This document shows positions 11,316 through 24,029 of a DNA stretch of 64,000 nt, in pieces. The stretch is from Conus ventricosus (lineage: Eukaryota; Mollusca; Gastropoda; Neogastropoda; Conidae): assembly GCA_018398815.1 (NCBI GenBank), contig CM031615.1, positions 55,864,056 through 55,928,055 on the forward strand, given 5' to 3'. A program made the position numbers and the translations under genes. The notes below the pieces were generated by a model. That model was given only the letters and a program-made list of their open reading frames with translations, was not told the DNA's origin and searched no databases. How positions within the stretch are numbered: the first letter of the stretch is position 1; each line of letters starts with the position of its first letter.

Positions 11316-12754
11316 TGTCAACCTCGGTGATGTCGATGGAGGAAGGACTAGCGCACAGCCCAAAACACACTCACAGCTTGCTTACAATCTCATTCATATA
11401 TCATGCATTCGTCACATCAAACCACTAGTAAAGTCTATAACTTTACTACACATGTTCATAGAACGAACCATCAATGCATATGGAATCAAAACAAAATAAA
11501 ACATTCTCTCTTTCCTGAACTTCACAAAATCATTTGTCTAAAACATCATTAACTAACCCGGTGTATAAATAGATTTCTACTTTACCTGGCCAGGTGATCT
11601 TAATATTCACGAATCACTGTCTTTTCTTTTCTTTTCTTTTTCTTTTCACTGTCACTTTCACAACGCGACACAACTGCTGGCACTGGTGTTGGTCTACTTG
11701 CACCGGTCAAGCTGGACTGCTGGCACCGGTCAGGCTGGACTGCGATGAAAGTGGCGCTGGCCAAGTATGAGGTCGAACCCCAGTGAGGATAGAACAGTGA
11801 CTATCAACATCGATCTGTTCTCCTTTCTTTCTTCCTGCATTAACGCATTGCACTCTCTCTCTCTCTCTTCTAGTCTGCTCTTATCAAATGGACATGGTTG
11901 CTTTTCTTTCTTTTTTTTTTTCTTTCTTTTCTTCTTCATTAGTTAGCAACTCTCTCTCTCTCTCCACATCTCTCCTCAGTCATTCCTCTGCAGACTATCT
12001 CATGCTAATCTCTCAACTTGGTTCTCTTCTCTCCACCCCTCATCTCTCTGCTTTTCTCTCCACCGAGATTACACTCAGACCTCTCTCTCTCTGTCTCTCT
12101 GTATCGTTCTTCTTCCCGTCGTTCTCATCCCGTTCTCACTCACCTCACATCCTTCCTTATTGTTTTCCGATCTGTTCCAAAAGGGCGAGTACCATGTTCT
12201 GTATGTTTATTTACCCGAAGTTAACTCCCTCTAATTCCTTTGATATTCAAAATCATGACAGTCACGCCTACACACCTTAACTCCTCTGTGGTGGTCAATT
12301 GGTCATTAATTGATTACTAGATTTCACCCCCACCACACACTACCTTCCCCCCTTCCCTACTAACTGGCGCCGTGGTGGCTTAACTCTGACACTGTCACTC
12401 TAAAGTGGCTAGATGAGTCTGGGTAACTCCACGACGTTGGCGCAGACCACTCGAGACATCGGCCAGAACAGCTTAAGTACCGCTAGGCAGACAGTGCTGT
12501 CCTCCATGAAGAGCCTAAAAATAGCCTTTAATTGGCTGAGGCGACAGGTTAATGCGTCGGACAGCTATTAGTCCGGCTGTTGGACAGACCGTCTCTGGGA
12601 GAGAGGGATTAGCCTCCCCCTTTTGCTTAATTGCCTGGATCCGAACCATGGGGGCCGTCCGCGCTGATACGCCCAGAAATTTGCGTTAGAGCTTAAGTCC
12701 AACAGGGCTGTGCGATTGACCACGAATTTGTTGAGGTTATTTTTTGACGTGACA
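11316..12754 (-). repeat. 3' LTR of copy B
   Basis: The reverse complement of the copy A LTR, diverged. It begins TGTCAACC on the plus strand and ends GACGTGACA just before an inverted polypurine tract (ATTTCCCCCTTGC). Confidence 0.88.
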
Positions 12755-13358
12755 ATTTCCCCCTTGCAAAAGACCATGCTCGCATTGTCTCAAAACAACG
12801 GTAACAAAAAAACAACAACCGAATTTTGCTGACCAACAGCTACACGTGCAAAGTTTAGAAAGAAATACATTACTAACAAAACAACCCGGTTTACAAATTA
12901 ATAAAATATAGCATTAGTGAATACCTACGCAATGATTAACATTTGATGTGAACTCTTGCGTTATTCCGACTCATTATATAACGACCTCTGTGCGCACTTA
13001 TGCAATTCCCCCTGACTGCGGATTTGCCATCTCACCTTATCCCCAATTCTTATGAAAGCACTATAAAATATGGATCACGATCCATGACACCTCACTGAGA
13101 ATCTCCATCGCTCACTTATAGCAAATACTGCATATACTACACAAGCGCCTGTAATGCTCCAAGCATAACTACATTCACATGAACAAGTCTCACAAAGAAA
13201 ATATGAACAAGTCTCCAAAACAGAAAAATGAACCATAAGCCAACGGAATGAACCCAAATCAAATCAACTTTAACTGTAATCAACACATTAATTATCAACA
13301 AAAGCACCCCGGAAAAGAACTGACTTCCTCTGAGTTGCAGCTTGCTAGACTACACGGC

Positions 13359-13905
13359 TTAAAAATAGTCAGCTCCCGACATTCTGTCGACCGGAATGTA
13401 CTGCACTCGGTACCATAAGGCTGCAATGCCATTGCCCACCGCAGCACTCTGCTGTTTTTCAACTGCGCCTCCTTCAGGGAATTTGAGTGGTTGAGATCTG
13501 TCTCTATTCACGAACTCTTTCTCCCATGACAAGGTATATGTGGAACTTCTGCTGCCGGCCCACACTACGCTAAACACTCCTTCCTACAGTTGCGTACCCT
13601 TCTTCACATCATTGTCAACTTCCTGAGCTAGCAAAACCTCACAGGAAACTCGAACCTCTTCATGCTCCGCAGCAATACAGCACTATCATCCCACCACCTG
13701 AAGCATCTGTCCGCAACAAAAATGGTTTGGACATACCTGGTAGCTTCGAAGAGGGAACGGGAACCAGTCTTTCCAGCACCGTCTGCAGTTGCTTGCACTG
13801 CAGCGTCTGACATTCGACCACTGCCGGTTCCCTGCCTTGACCAAATTCACTGAGAGGACTCGTGATTGCAAGCAAAATTTGGGACAAACTCCCTATAGAA
13901 CCCAA
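13359..13905 (-). pseudogene. RNase H remnant (copy B)
   Basis: Minus-strand translation retains broken counterparts of the copy A RNase H motifs. These include an ADCFRWWDDSAVLL-like stretch where copy A has TDASGGGIGAVLL, and VQYIPVDRMSGADYF near 13365 for the last acidic motif. Frameshifts and substitutions make it non-functional. Confidence 0.72.
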
Positions 13906-14760
13906 TAAAACCTAGCAGACTCCTGAACTTTCTGTTTTGGTCTTTGTCTCTCTGACTTCATCATCTTCTCCACCTTTCCTCTTTCCGCTGCTTTGTGTCG
14001 CCTCCGACAACATAAACATAGGACTCCAGGCCTTGGAAAAACCACCTGGCACTTGTTGGTCTGGCTGTGAAGTGCTTTCCTCAACCTCTCTAAAACTGCT
14101 CCTATCTCCTCAAAAGCTCCTCCCATGACTCGGACCTATCAGAATGTCATCCATGAAATTCACAACGCCTACCAAATCCCGACAATACCTTCCTCATCAT
14201 CCGATAGAAGACAGCCGGTGCGTTGACCATCCCCAAAAGTAATACACGCCACTGGTATAAGCCCATAGGATTGGAGAATTGCTGTGACTTCCTTTGAGTC
14301 CACACTCAGGGCTATTTGCCCATTAACCCTTGCTCAGATCTATCCAGGAGAATACTGGCTCTTGCTTCTGCGATCTGAGCGAACAGTCTGTCCATGTTTG
14401 GTAAACCTCAGCATCGACCTTGGTGGACACTGGATCCTGACGTCTATAGTTCACACAGAATCGATGCTCACCTGACATTTTCCTCACTAAGAGACGGGTG
14501 CATTATATGATGATTTGACGGTTCCAATCACCCAAGGTACATCATCTTATCTACCTCCTCCTCTCCTCGATCACCTTTGCTTGGTGGCAGATGGGATCGG
14601 CTAGGCTTTCACATGTAACGGGTTTTCTGTGATGTTAACTCCACCGTGAACATGTCTCTAAAGGTGTCCCTGCCTGGTCTGTCAGTCAGGGACTTCCCTA
14701 ACTGTTCCCAGGATCCCCCAAACTCCTCCTGTTCTCCTACTGTCTAGCCCTTCAAAACAG
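13893..14760 (-). pseudogene. Reverse transcriptase remnant (copy B)
   Basis: The minus strand reproduces the copy A RT in order. The leader segment lies near 14640-14760, the DLSKGYR-equivalent near 14320, and the FMDD catalytic box near 14131-14160. A CCRRRHKAAERGKVEKMMK segment lies near 13960-14015. Multiple frames are needed. Confidence 0.75.
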
Positions 14761-14879
14761 TGACCCATCCCTGTGTGACTCTTCTCCTGGAAACTCAGGC
14801 AACAAAATCCCCCCTTCTTCCTGCGGGGTCTCCTTCAACCTCCATCAATGATTGCTGCTGCGCCTATGTGCTGAGTCTC

Positions 14880-16307
14880 ACGCTGAATATATTTGCGGAG
14901 CAAATTTGGCAGGAAAAGTTTTGAATTACCCATTCACATCGATACGGTAGTCTATCTACCTTTCAATGAAGTGAATAGGTTCCCTACCAATGCATCAGCA
15001 GCTCGATTGTGATCCGGGAAGCAGTAACAGGACCTGACTTCCCACCGTTGAGGAATTGCATCCCACCTACCTGTCATAAACTGCTCCTTACTTTACGACC
15101 CTAGCCTCCTGCAAACTCTCCCTTGCGACCTTACATGTCTCCTCGAGCCTATTGCCGTAGGTCCACCACATCTAGAAAAGTGGTTTAGACCTCTTCCGAC
15201 TCCTTTTCTCTTTCTCTTCACCGGACCACAGCTCTTTGAAATGCACACAGGTCCCCGAACTGTCCGCCCATACAGAGCTCAATGGCGAAAAGCCCTGTGC
15301 TTTCTCAGGGCTTCCCTGTAGGCGAACAGCGCCGCTTGGAAATAGCGGACCCAATCTGCTGGCCTTTCCTCACAGAGCTTCATTAAGATGCCTTCAGCAC
15401 ACCGTTATCATTCCACCAAGCCCATTGCCATTTTGGATGTTATGGGTCTTGGAGGCAGCTGTGTGATTCCCTTAGCAGCCTGTTGAACCTCCCTCATCAC
15501 GTCCTGAGGAGAACTGTGACCCCCTGTCACGAGAATTGGTGCTGGGCACGACCCACCGCGAGAAAAGATGACTACCAGCCCTTCAGCGACCTTTTGCGAT
15601 ATCTAACCCTTTCATGCAACCGCTTCTGGGTATCTGGACGCGGAGTCCACAAGTGTCAACACATACCTGCCCACCTTGGAACAGGCGCGATTGGCCAATC
15701 AGGTCAACAGCCACCCTCCTGAATGGTGTGTCCATTAAAGGAGGCTGTTAAGAGGCGCCTTCCTCATCACCCCTCTTTGGCTGACCTTTGACACACGCAC
15801 ATGACATGCCGCAACGCTTTGATGTCTGCCCATTGCTCCTGGCCAATGAAAGTCCATCAAAGATTCGGTCAATCGGTTTTTGCTGGTGCCGAGATGACCC
15901 CGCCATGAGCGACTCGTGACCCACTGACATGACAAGTGTCACGATAACCTGCTGTACCCCTAACTGAGTGGTCGCCTTACCTGTCTCCCCTTTGGTGAAC
16001 ACTCGGTACAACAGCCCGCCTTCACAAGAAACTACCAGTCTCACCTCCTCTAACCTCCTGTTTCTCTCCGCACCTCTTGTTGCCAACTCCCAAGACATCA
16101 ACGAAGCGAAGGGTCTTGTTCCTGCGCTGCCCTAAACTCATCAGGCCACACATCTATGCCTGAACTTCCTTTGCCGGAACGACTCCTAAACGGTTTAATC
16201 CACCTTTTTCCTCCTCCTCTCCGTGTTTGAACATCTGCCCCTGTAGCAGTCAACAACTCAGGATCCCCTGATCCCTTGCACCTGAATATTCCAATGATCC
16301 AAATCAT
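14880..16307 (-). pseudogene. Integrase remnant, upstream of RT (copy B)
   Basis: A 117-codon minus-strand frame at 15748-16101 carries GGLLYRVFTKGETGKATTQLG then GHESLMAGSS and GMSCACVKGQPKRG, the degraded HHCC module. The core start follows near 15660-15725 (a DLIG-like segment), and the GPY/F-region equivalent lies near 14890-15080. The intervening ~600 bases correspond to the part of the core missing from copy A, but they are disrupted. Position between protease and RT confirms the integrase-first order. Confidence 0.78.
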
Positions 16308-17883
16308 GAAGGGGTTTCTCCATCACCAACGCAGACAACTACAACGCCTGAGAAGTAAGGGGTACTTACTTCAATCTTAGCAACAGAAACTCCTCACAGT
16401 GCCATCGATTAGAGAAAACAGGTCTGGATTTGCCCTGTCAAATCCCCTTTCTCGACCAGCGTTTGTTCGTAGCTACCCCGCAGAACAACCAGTGTCACGT
16501 AACACTTTTCATTTCCACCCTCTGCTGGCCAATCACCCTTCTTCCACTGGTAACGAACCACTCAGCCTAGTGCCCTCATCCAGACACTGACTGCTGTCCA
16601 GTGCTAGCCATCGGCTGCACTCCACCCTCTCAGACTGAATCCCTTTTGGTTCCACTGCTGGTCCGTTTCCCCTTGACGACCCATATTCCACCTCTTGCAA
16701 GGCGCTGCCTTCTGAACCCTCATGCGACAATCCCTCGCCACATGTCCCTTCATGTGACAAATTAAACACCTAATTGTCCCTTTGCACCTTCCTTCTGCCC
16801 CACCACTGGGTTTGCAGACTTTGCATGAAACTCTCCTAGTTCTCCTTGCACCTTTCCTCCACCTGTGCCTAGCACCTGTTTCTTCTGCAACTTAGTGCCC
16901 AAAACGTGCCTCCTATATTCTATACACCCTGCAAACTCAACAACTCTCCTGCTGTCTCTGGCTGTCTCTCTTTCAAATGTATGGTTTAACTCAGGGCCGC
17001 AACCTGAACCAAATCTGTTTTCCTTCTTAACTAGCGTCTTTCAATTCAGCGAACTCCTTCTTCGTACCACTCAACGCTTAAACCATTTTCTCAAAATAGT
17101 GATCCAGACGTGCACAAACTGAGTGTACGTGTCACACCAGCTGTAATTAGCTGAACGAAATTTATCGTGACTCCTTCCTCTGTAGGTCAAATCCCTTCAT
17201 CAATGATTCCTTCACAGCACCAAAATCAGATGGGTGATCTGCTGGTATCGCAGTGAAATCTGCAATGCCTTACCCGTCAATAGCGCTGACAAAATGACGA
17301 CCACTCTTCCTGAGGCCAACCCTGACATGGTCGCATACGTTTCGAAACGACTGATGTATCATCAATTCCAATCGGTTCCCTCAGATAAATTTTGGCAACT
17401 TGGGTCGGGGAGCATAGCTGGCGCACAGAGTCTCTGAAAGTGAGCTACCATCCTCGTGGTCCTCCCTTTTGTATTCTCACTTTCTCCAACTCTAATGAAC
17501 CATTAATCTTTTCGTTTCCTTCTTCATTCTTTACGTCTCCTGCGCTTGTCCCTTAGTCTTTCTGTTTTCCTGCGCTCCCCTTAATCTTTCTGTCTCCTGC
17601 CATCATTCTTTCTGTTTTCCTCTGTCCTGCGCTTCCCTATTCTTTCTGTTTCCTGCGTCATTCTTTCTGTTTTCCTGCGCTTCCTTATTCTTTCCTGTTT
17701 CCTCCTGCGTTTCCCTAACCTTTTCCCGTTCTGCTATTTCGACTGCGATACGGGCGTCTTCCGCGCGTTCATCCCTTTCCATCTTTTGTTGTTTTCAACG
17801 AATGCACGCAACTCATCTCCTGATAACTAATCCGAGCGACGCTCAAATTTGTTCATAGGTGGTGTTCTTTTCTTTTCCGCCAT
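16308..17883 (-). pseudogene. Gag and protease remnants (copy B)
   Basis: Gag starts at ATG (minus strand, 17883) with MAEKKRTPPMNKFE. A highly charged, repetitive stretch follows at about 17500-17760 (Arg/Lys/Glu-rich, probably the coiled N-terminal Gag region), then capsid remnants. The CX2CX4HX4C knuckle (CLICHMKGHVARDC) is encoded near 16725-16770. The protease relic follows near 16270-16480 in pieces. Copy A lacks the charged segment. Confidence 0.72.
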
Positions 17884-18280
17884 TGTATCGTCTTATTTTT
17901 TTTTTTTTGAACAAAGATTTTATTAATACGACAGCCAAACTGGTGGTTACCGACGACCAGTGACGTAATAGCACAATCCTATGAATGATAATATTAGCTT
18001 GGTACAACGTATATAGTTTAAAGACCCCAGGCGCCTGACCCAACGATAAGCGAATTATAGCAATCTGTGCGCAATAAGTACTCTGGGGGCTGAAATGCCA
18101 AGCCTAGTATTACTAATCTTGGGAACAATGCCAAGCCATATTTTAATATCTTGGAACATACATCAACAACCCCTTGTCTTAGGGATTACAATACTTGAAT
18201 CCGCACCCAGCTTCCTCTCAGAGAAGTTGACAATTATAATACAAGAGGGCCAGAATATCCTGGCAAGCTCGCCAATAAAT

Positions 18281-19709
18281 TGAGTCAACCTCTGGTGTAT
18301 GTCGATGGAGGAAGGACTAGCGCACAGCGCCAAACCCCACACACAGCTTGCATACAATCTCATTCATATTATCATGCAATTCGTCACATCAAACCACTAT
18401 TATAGTCTATAACTTTATCTACACATATCATAGAACGAACATCAATGCATATTGAATCAAAATGAAATAAAACATTCTCTCTTTCCTGAACATCACAAAA
18501 TCATTATCTAAAACATCATTAACTAACACGGTATAAATAGATTTCTCCTACCTGGCCCATGCGATCTTAACTATTCACGACTCACTGGTCTTTTCTTTTC
18601 TTTTCCTTTTCTTTTCACTGTCACTATTCATTCACAACACGACACAACTGCTGGCACTGGTGTTTGGTCTGAAAGCGCCTGGTCAGGTGAGACGTTGGCG
18701 TTGGTCTGTGGTTCTGTTGGCGAAGTACGCTGCATGTATGAGTCGAACCCCCGCCGTTAGATAGAACATGACTATCAACATCGATCTGTTCTCCATTTGC
18801 TTTCTTCCTGCATTAACGCATTGCACTCTCTCTCTCTCTCTCTTCTAGTCTGCTCTTATCAAATGGACATGGTTGCTTTCTTTTCTTGGGGGGCGGGCAT
18901 TCATCATTAGTTACAACTCTCTCTCTCTCCACATCTCTCCCGTTCCTTCTCTTGCAGACTATCTCATCTAATCTCTCAACTTGGTTTCTCTTCTCTCCTC
19001 CCCTCATCTCTCTGCTTTTCTCTCCTCCGAGATTACACCAGACCTCACTCTCTATGGTCCTCTCTTTCGTCTCCCCCCCTCCGTTCCTCTCCCGATCTCT
19101 CACTCTCACATCCTCTTATTGTGGTTCCTCTGTCCAAAAGGGGAGTACCATGCCAGTATTTTTTACTGAATTAACCTCCCTCTAATTTCCATTGGATAGT
19201 CAAATCACGACAGTCCACGCCTACACACCTTACTCTCTGAGGTGGTCAATTGTCATTTAATTGATTAGCTATATTTTCACCCCACCACACACTAACCTTC
19301 CCCCCCTTTCCCTACTTAAACAGCCCGTGTGGCTAAACTCGTGTGACACTGGCACTCTAAATGGCTAGATGAGTCTGGTTAAGCCCCAAGACGTTGGCTG
19401 GCAACCACTCGCGACAATCGGCCAGACAGCTTAGTCCGTCTAGCAGACAGAGCTGGCTCCACGAGAGCAAAAAATACCTTTAATTGCTGATGGCGACAGG
19501 TTAAGCTCGGTTCCACTATTTAGACCGCAGTTGGACAGACCGTCTCCTGTGGAGGATGAGATTAGCCTCCCCTTTGCATAATTGCCTGGATCCGAAACCA
19601 TGGGCCGTCCGCCTACGCCCAGAATATTTGCGTTAGAGCTTATGTCCAACTGGGCTGGTGGCGATTGACGCAACGAATTTGTGTTGAGGTTTATTTTTAG
19701 ACCGTGACA
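18281..19709 (-). repeat. 5' LTR of copy B
   Basis: The reverse complement of the copy A LTR. The left edge GAGTCAACC is next to an inverted primer-site-like GCTCGCCAATAAAT, and the right edge is GACCGTGACA. It is diverged from the other LTR of copy B, consistent with an older insertion or poor consensus. Confidence 0.87.
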
Positions 19710-19710
19710 A

Positions 19711-20170
19711 TCTGACTGCACAAAGCCAACAAAGACCCTTGGCTTCCTCAGGCATAACCTCAAGATCAGCACCACCCAGCTAAAGGCCACAGCCTACAAA
19801 GCCATGGTACGACCCATGCTGGAATATGCCTGCACCGTGGGACCCCTACACGACGACAAACTGGAATCAGTCCAAGCTTTGTCACAGGACGTTATCACAA
19901 CTCCTCCGACGTCAGCAGCCTCATCATGCAACTGGACTGGCACCCCCTAAGGCAGCGAAGAAAGATCACCAGATTGGCCATGGTGTAAAATCATACATGG
20001 CTTGGTCTGCATGGACAGATCCCAGCTGATTCCTGCTCCAACCCATCAGCGTCGAGAACATGAACAGCGATTTAAACAGCCACAGTGCCGAACTTGTATC
20101 GACAAGGGTCCTTTTATCCACATACTATAAAGGACTGGAACGCCCTGTCCGACACAGTTCTCGAGACATG
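19711..20170 (+). pseudogene. Non-LTR retrotransposon RT C-terminal fragment
   Basis: The translation includes TKTLGFLRHNLKISTTQLK then TAYKAMVRPMLEYACTV (about 19725-19840). Near 20100-20160 a frame gives YRQGSFYPHTIKDWNALSD. These are the conserved thumb/C-terminal features of LINE reverse transcriptases (RPxLEYA and F-P-T-I-x-W-N). It is frameshifted in the middle and joined directly to a different LINE at about 20170. Confidence 0.72.
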
Positions 20171-22060
20171 TTTGTGTCAAGAGCAAGAAAACTACATTAA
20201 TGTTAAAGAAAAGATAAAAATAAACACTGGAATAGGCACATTGAAAAGGAAAGATGGAAGTTTGGTAGATAATGATAAAGAAAAGGCGGAAACGCTAAAC
20301 GACTTCTTCTCTAGCGTTTTACACGTGAGGACATAAGTAGTGTCCCAAACTTACCAGAGTGTTCCCGATCTGATGGGGGTATCTATATCATATGTGATGT
20401 AAGGTAACCACATATGCAGTTAAAAGCAAATTGAAAGAATTAAATCCTAACAAGTCTCAAGGTCCCGATCTCATTCCACCACGAGTGTTAAAAGAAGTAA
20501 GTGATGAGATAGCTAGTCCACTATGCAATATATTTAACAAATCCTTAGAAACAGGATCCTTGCCTAGAGATTGGAAGACTGCAGAGGTCACAGCTATATT
20601 TAAAAAAGGTTCCAAAACAGACCCAGGTAATTACAGGCCGGTGAGTTTGACTTGTATTGCATGTAAGATTTTAGAGAGCTTTGCAAGGGATGTGGTAGTT
20701 GCTCATTTTACTGAAAATGACTTATATGCTAAATGCCAACTGGATTTAGGAAGAGGAGATCATGTGTCACACAATTACTAGAAGTAATAGACAACCTAAC
20801 AGAATTGGTAGATAATGGGGAGCCAATTGATATAATGTACCTGGATTTTAGAAAGGCATTTGATTCTGTCCCCCACGAAAGGCTGCTAACTAAACTAAAA
20901 GCATATGGAGTAATTGGTAATGTTTTAAACTGGATCAGAGGTTTTCTTAAAGGAAGGTCACAGTTAGTGAGAGTGGGAGAAGAGAGATCCAAGACATCTG
21001 AGGTCCTAAGTGGAGTTCCACAGGGTAGTATCCTAGGGCCCATATTATTCACTGTGTTCATTAATGATTTACCGGACATGACTCAAACCACATGCAAAAT
21101 ATTTGCAGATGACACAAAAATATATGATAAGGCAACAAATAGCACAAAGATCCAACAGGACATAAACAAGCTACAAGAATGGTCAGATGAATGGAACCTT
21201 TACTTCAATGTAGCAAAATGTAAGGTGATGCACATTGGCAAAAAGAATAAACAGTTTGAATATACTATGATTGTGAATGACGAATTGCAGAAAATAAATA
21301 CATGTGATGAAGAAACAGATCTAGGAGTAACCTTTGATAAAGATCTATCCTTTGATCCTCACATCCAGAGAGTGGTGAACAAAGCAAATCAGATGATGGG
21401 ACTCATGAGGAGAACTTTTACCTTCCTAGAAAAGGAGACATTTATCAAGTTATTAAAGCATTTGTTAGACCTCATCTCGAATACGCTAATGTAATTTGGA
21501 GTCCCCATCTCAAGAGACAGTCAAAAATGATAGAAAATGTACAAAGGCGAGCTACTAAAATCCTGAAAGAATGTAGGAATTTAAACTATAAAGAAAGATT
21601 ACACTATCTCCAATTACACTCACTGAAAGGAAGGAGGATCAGAGGAGACCTGATCCAATTTTTTTAAATATTCCATAATTATGATGATGTCAATGTACAT
21701 GCGCTTTTCAAATTCTCAGAAGTGGATTGCACAAGAAATAATGAAGGCAAGATTTTTTATTAGGCATTGTCATACTAACAAAAGAAAGTCTTGTTTTACC
21801 TTCAGAATTGCTAATTATTGGAATGCACTGCCTACTAACACCAAATATGCACCTGATATCAACAGCTTTAAAAAACTCCTAGATGAAGACCCTAAATTGA
21901 AAGATGTTTTCTTTAGTGTGGATTGAATATAATGTTATTTATGACAGGCATGCAACCAGACCGAACTTAAATTGACAAATAATGAGGGGACGCAAATAGC
22001 CGTAAGGCCTAAGGCTAAAAAAATGCCGGTCCCTATTACTACTACTACTACTACTACATT
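20171..22060 (+). mobile_element. CR1-like LINE, 5'-truncated
   Basis: Encodes most of a CR1-like reverse transcriptase. Pre-RT motif DNDKEKAETLNDFFSSV lies near 20268, then NPNKSQGPDLIPPRVLKE near 20437 and NYRPVSLTCI near 20630. A frameshift lies at about 20745. A 253-codon frame (20733-21494) follows with YLDFRKAFDSVPHE, GVPQGSILGPILF and the catalytic box FADDTKIYD (about 21102). Further frameshifts lie after 21490, and the C-terminal part ends at 21926 (NYWNALPTNTKYAPDINSF). The 3' tail ends in a (TAC)n microsatellite near 22037-22057. The endonuclease domain is absent. Inactive. Confidence 0.85.
20733..21494 (+). pseudogene. CR1-like reverse transcriptase, central open frame
   Basis: A 253-codon uninterrupted frame carrying RT palm motifs A (DFRKAFDSV), B (GVPQGS) and C (FADD). 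It is the longest coding stretch of the LINE, but it starts at a frameshift within the RT rather than at a real initiation codon. Confidence 0.85.
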
Positions 22061-22560
22061 AAACCTCTGGTGTTTTTTTTTTGTTTGTTTTTTTTTGCTT
22101 TTTGTTTTTTTTATGCTGCGCCAGCCCACAGTCAGAAAAGTCAACATGATGACCGAGGACGTTCAATGGATGAAGATGGAGATTTGAAACGACTAGGCCT
22201 ATCTACAATCACGCCTAAATACAACTGTCATTCAACGCCCCATTTGGACCCAATTTGTGAACATAAACGATTCCTCGTCCTTCGTTTTCAGTGTTCTGAA
22301 TGTTGTTTATCTTGCCTGAAGAAGATCAAAGAAGTTGAAACGCGTCGTCTCTTGTAATTGAAAAAAACAAGTGTTCCTTTAGTCTGGCGGCGTAATAATT
22401 TTTCTTTTAAATTTATTTCAATTTTCGCCTGCGTTCACCTCACTTTGAAACTAATTCAGTCTTGTTTTGTAATAAAGTTACCTTGATTATGTTCTTAGAG
22501 CTTCCGCTGAGTGATTCCTGCTCCTCCGACCGCAAGTAGAGGTATCATCCATCAATGTCA
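22061..22560. other. Gene-free stretch with one hairpin-type motif
   Basis: Contains T-rich runs (22074-22110) and a degenerate copy of the CTGAAGAAG...GAAACGCG motif at about 22315-22345, whose stem is not preserved. Nothing else recognised. Confidence 0.4.
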
Positions 22561-22599
22561 ATGCCGAACTATGGGCGTGTTCACAGTGTTCAAACTCGC

Positions 22600-22909
22600 G
22601 CTCAGTTGTTTGGCCTGGGTCTCATTGATTTGACAAAACGTGCCGCTGTCAGCTTTCTGCGCATGCGCAGCACTCCTATTTATGGAACATGCACCATGTG
22701 TTCTGACGTAAATCGTGTTGTTAGTCTACATCCGTGATCTGGATCTGGATCTGGAACAATACGTCGCAGGAGACAACGGCTGTAAACGCGACGGAATGGG
22801 GAGAGCGCAAAAATAGTTTAGTGATGTAAATTATAGTGATGTAAATTATAGTAAGTAGGGGCACATAGTGGAGAGCGGTGTAAGTTCGAGAGATGGATTA
22901 CCGGCTTTG
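22600..22909 (+). promoter_or_regulatory. Possible promoter and first exon
   Basis: A perfect NRF-1-type palindrome TGCGCATGCGCA lies at 22658-22669, a site common in animal housekeeping promoters. About 220 bases downstream, ATGGATTACCGGCTTTG (22893-22909) is followed directly by the strong donor GTAAGT. This could be a short first coding exon. Its phase (17 nt) does not match the first APEH exon seen at 38254, so it is not simply joined to it. It may belong to another gene or be chance. Confidence 0.25.
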
Positions 22910-22920
22910 GTAAGTGGTGA

Positions 22921-24029
22921 TTCCGTTTAATAGTCATTTAATGAAGTTTGTAATGTCAGTCTGCTGAGGTTAAATTTTGATAAAAGCAATTTTCTAAAAT
23001 AGTCTTATAACAAAGTCTACAACATAGGCCTAATGTGACGTCTGACATCCGTGTCATTTAGTACAGATGTAGTGATGATTTGTTCTTGTGCCAAACATTT
23101 CTGTAGGGTTTAGATGTAGAACCCTAAATGAAACTTTTCAAGAAACAATATCAAAAACATTTAATGTCTCAATAATTTGATTATTAAATTAAAATCATTA
23201 ACGTCCATTCGCAAAGTCTTCTATAGACCATACTCTGAATATACCGTCTACTCCAATAAATCGCTCTTCCCCACTCCCACTCTGTCTGCCAACCCTCTTT
23301 TCCTCCCCCTACCTACCATCCTCCCCCCCCCCCCCCCCGCCCCCCTCTCTCTGCCTTTTTTTTGTTTGTTTGTTTGCTTATTACTTGTTATTACTCATTT
23401 CCAATTTCATTTCCAATTATTACTTGTTTGTTTACTTCTGTTTGACAACCCACAATTTCATCATTACGTTTATGAATAGTCTGCTTGTCATTGTAGAATT
23501 AGATTACAGTGTTGCTACGTTGAATTATCAGTATGAATGATATGTGGTGAAACAATGTATGCATGACAAGGACAGTTTGTAAGACAAAACCCTGGCCTAT
23601 AAGCCTAATCTTCATCCTTGCGTCGGTATCAAAAATCAATCAATCAATTTCTCTCTTTCCCTCACCCCCCCCCCCCCTCCCTCTCTCTCTCTCTCTCTCT
23701 GTGTGTGTGCGTATGTGTGTGCACGCATGCCTTCCTTTTCTTTCCGTTGTTTCTTTCTGTCTCTTTTTTTCTTTTTCTTTTTTTCCCCTAAATAGCTTCT
23801 GTCGATAATCTAACAAATTACTACATACAGTATTTGCAATGTCTTCATTGACAATACAAACATTTATGGAAAACCCGACAATAAAGATACTGTCAAAAAA
23901 TGATCCGTGTCAGCTACACAACCGGCAAGGCGAATCGACGATGAAAAATGTCACGTTCACGTGGACATTTGCAAAAAATAATCCACAATTCCGTTACAGT
24001 ACAGTGTAATTTTGAAGGGGCTCAAAAAC
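22921..24029. other. Gene-free stretch with low complexity
   Basis: C runs near 23323-23340 and 23665-23677, and CT/GT runs near 23678-23710. No coding similarity seen. Confidence 0.5.

Larger units (their letters stand above)
11316..19709 (-). mobile_element. Ty3/gypsy-type LTR retrotransposon, copy B (inverted, decayed)
   Basis: This is the same family as copy A, in opposite orientation. Inverted LTRs lie at 11316-12754 (3' LTR) and 18281-19709 (5' LTR), with an internal region of about 5.5 kb. Read on the minus strand the order is Gag, protease, integrase, RT, RNase H, identical to copy A and therefore a family property. Copy B keeps segments deleted in A, including the Gag N-terminal charged region and more of the integrase core. 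It has many stops and small indels. The flanks CTCTC and ATCTG do not match, so no target duplication survives. Confidence 0.9.
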
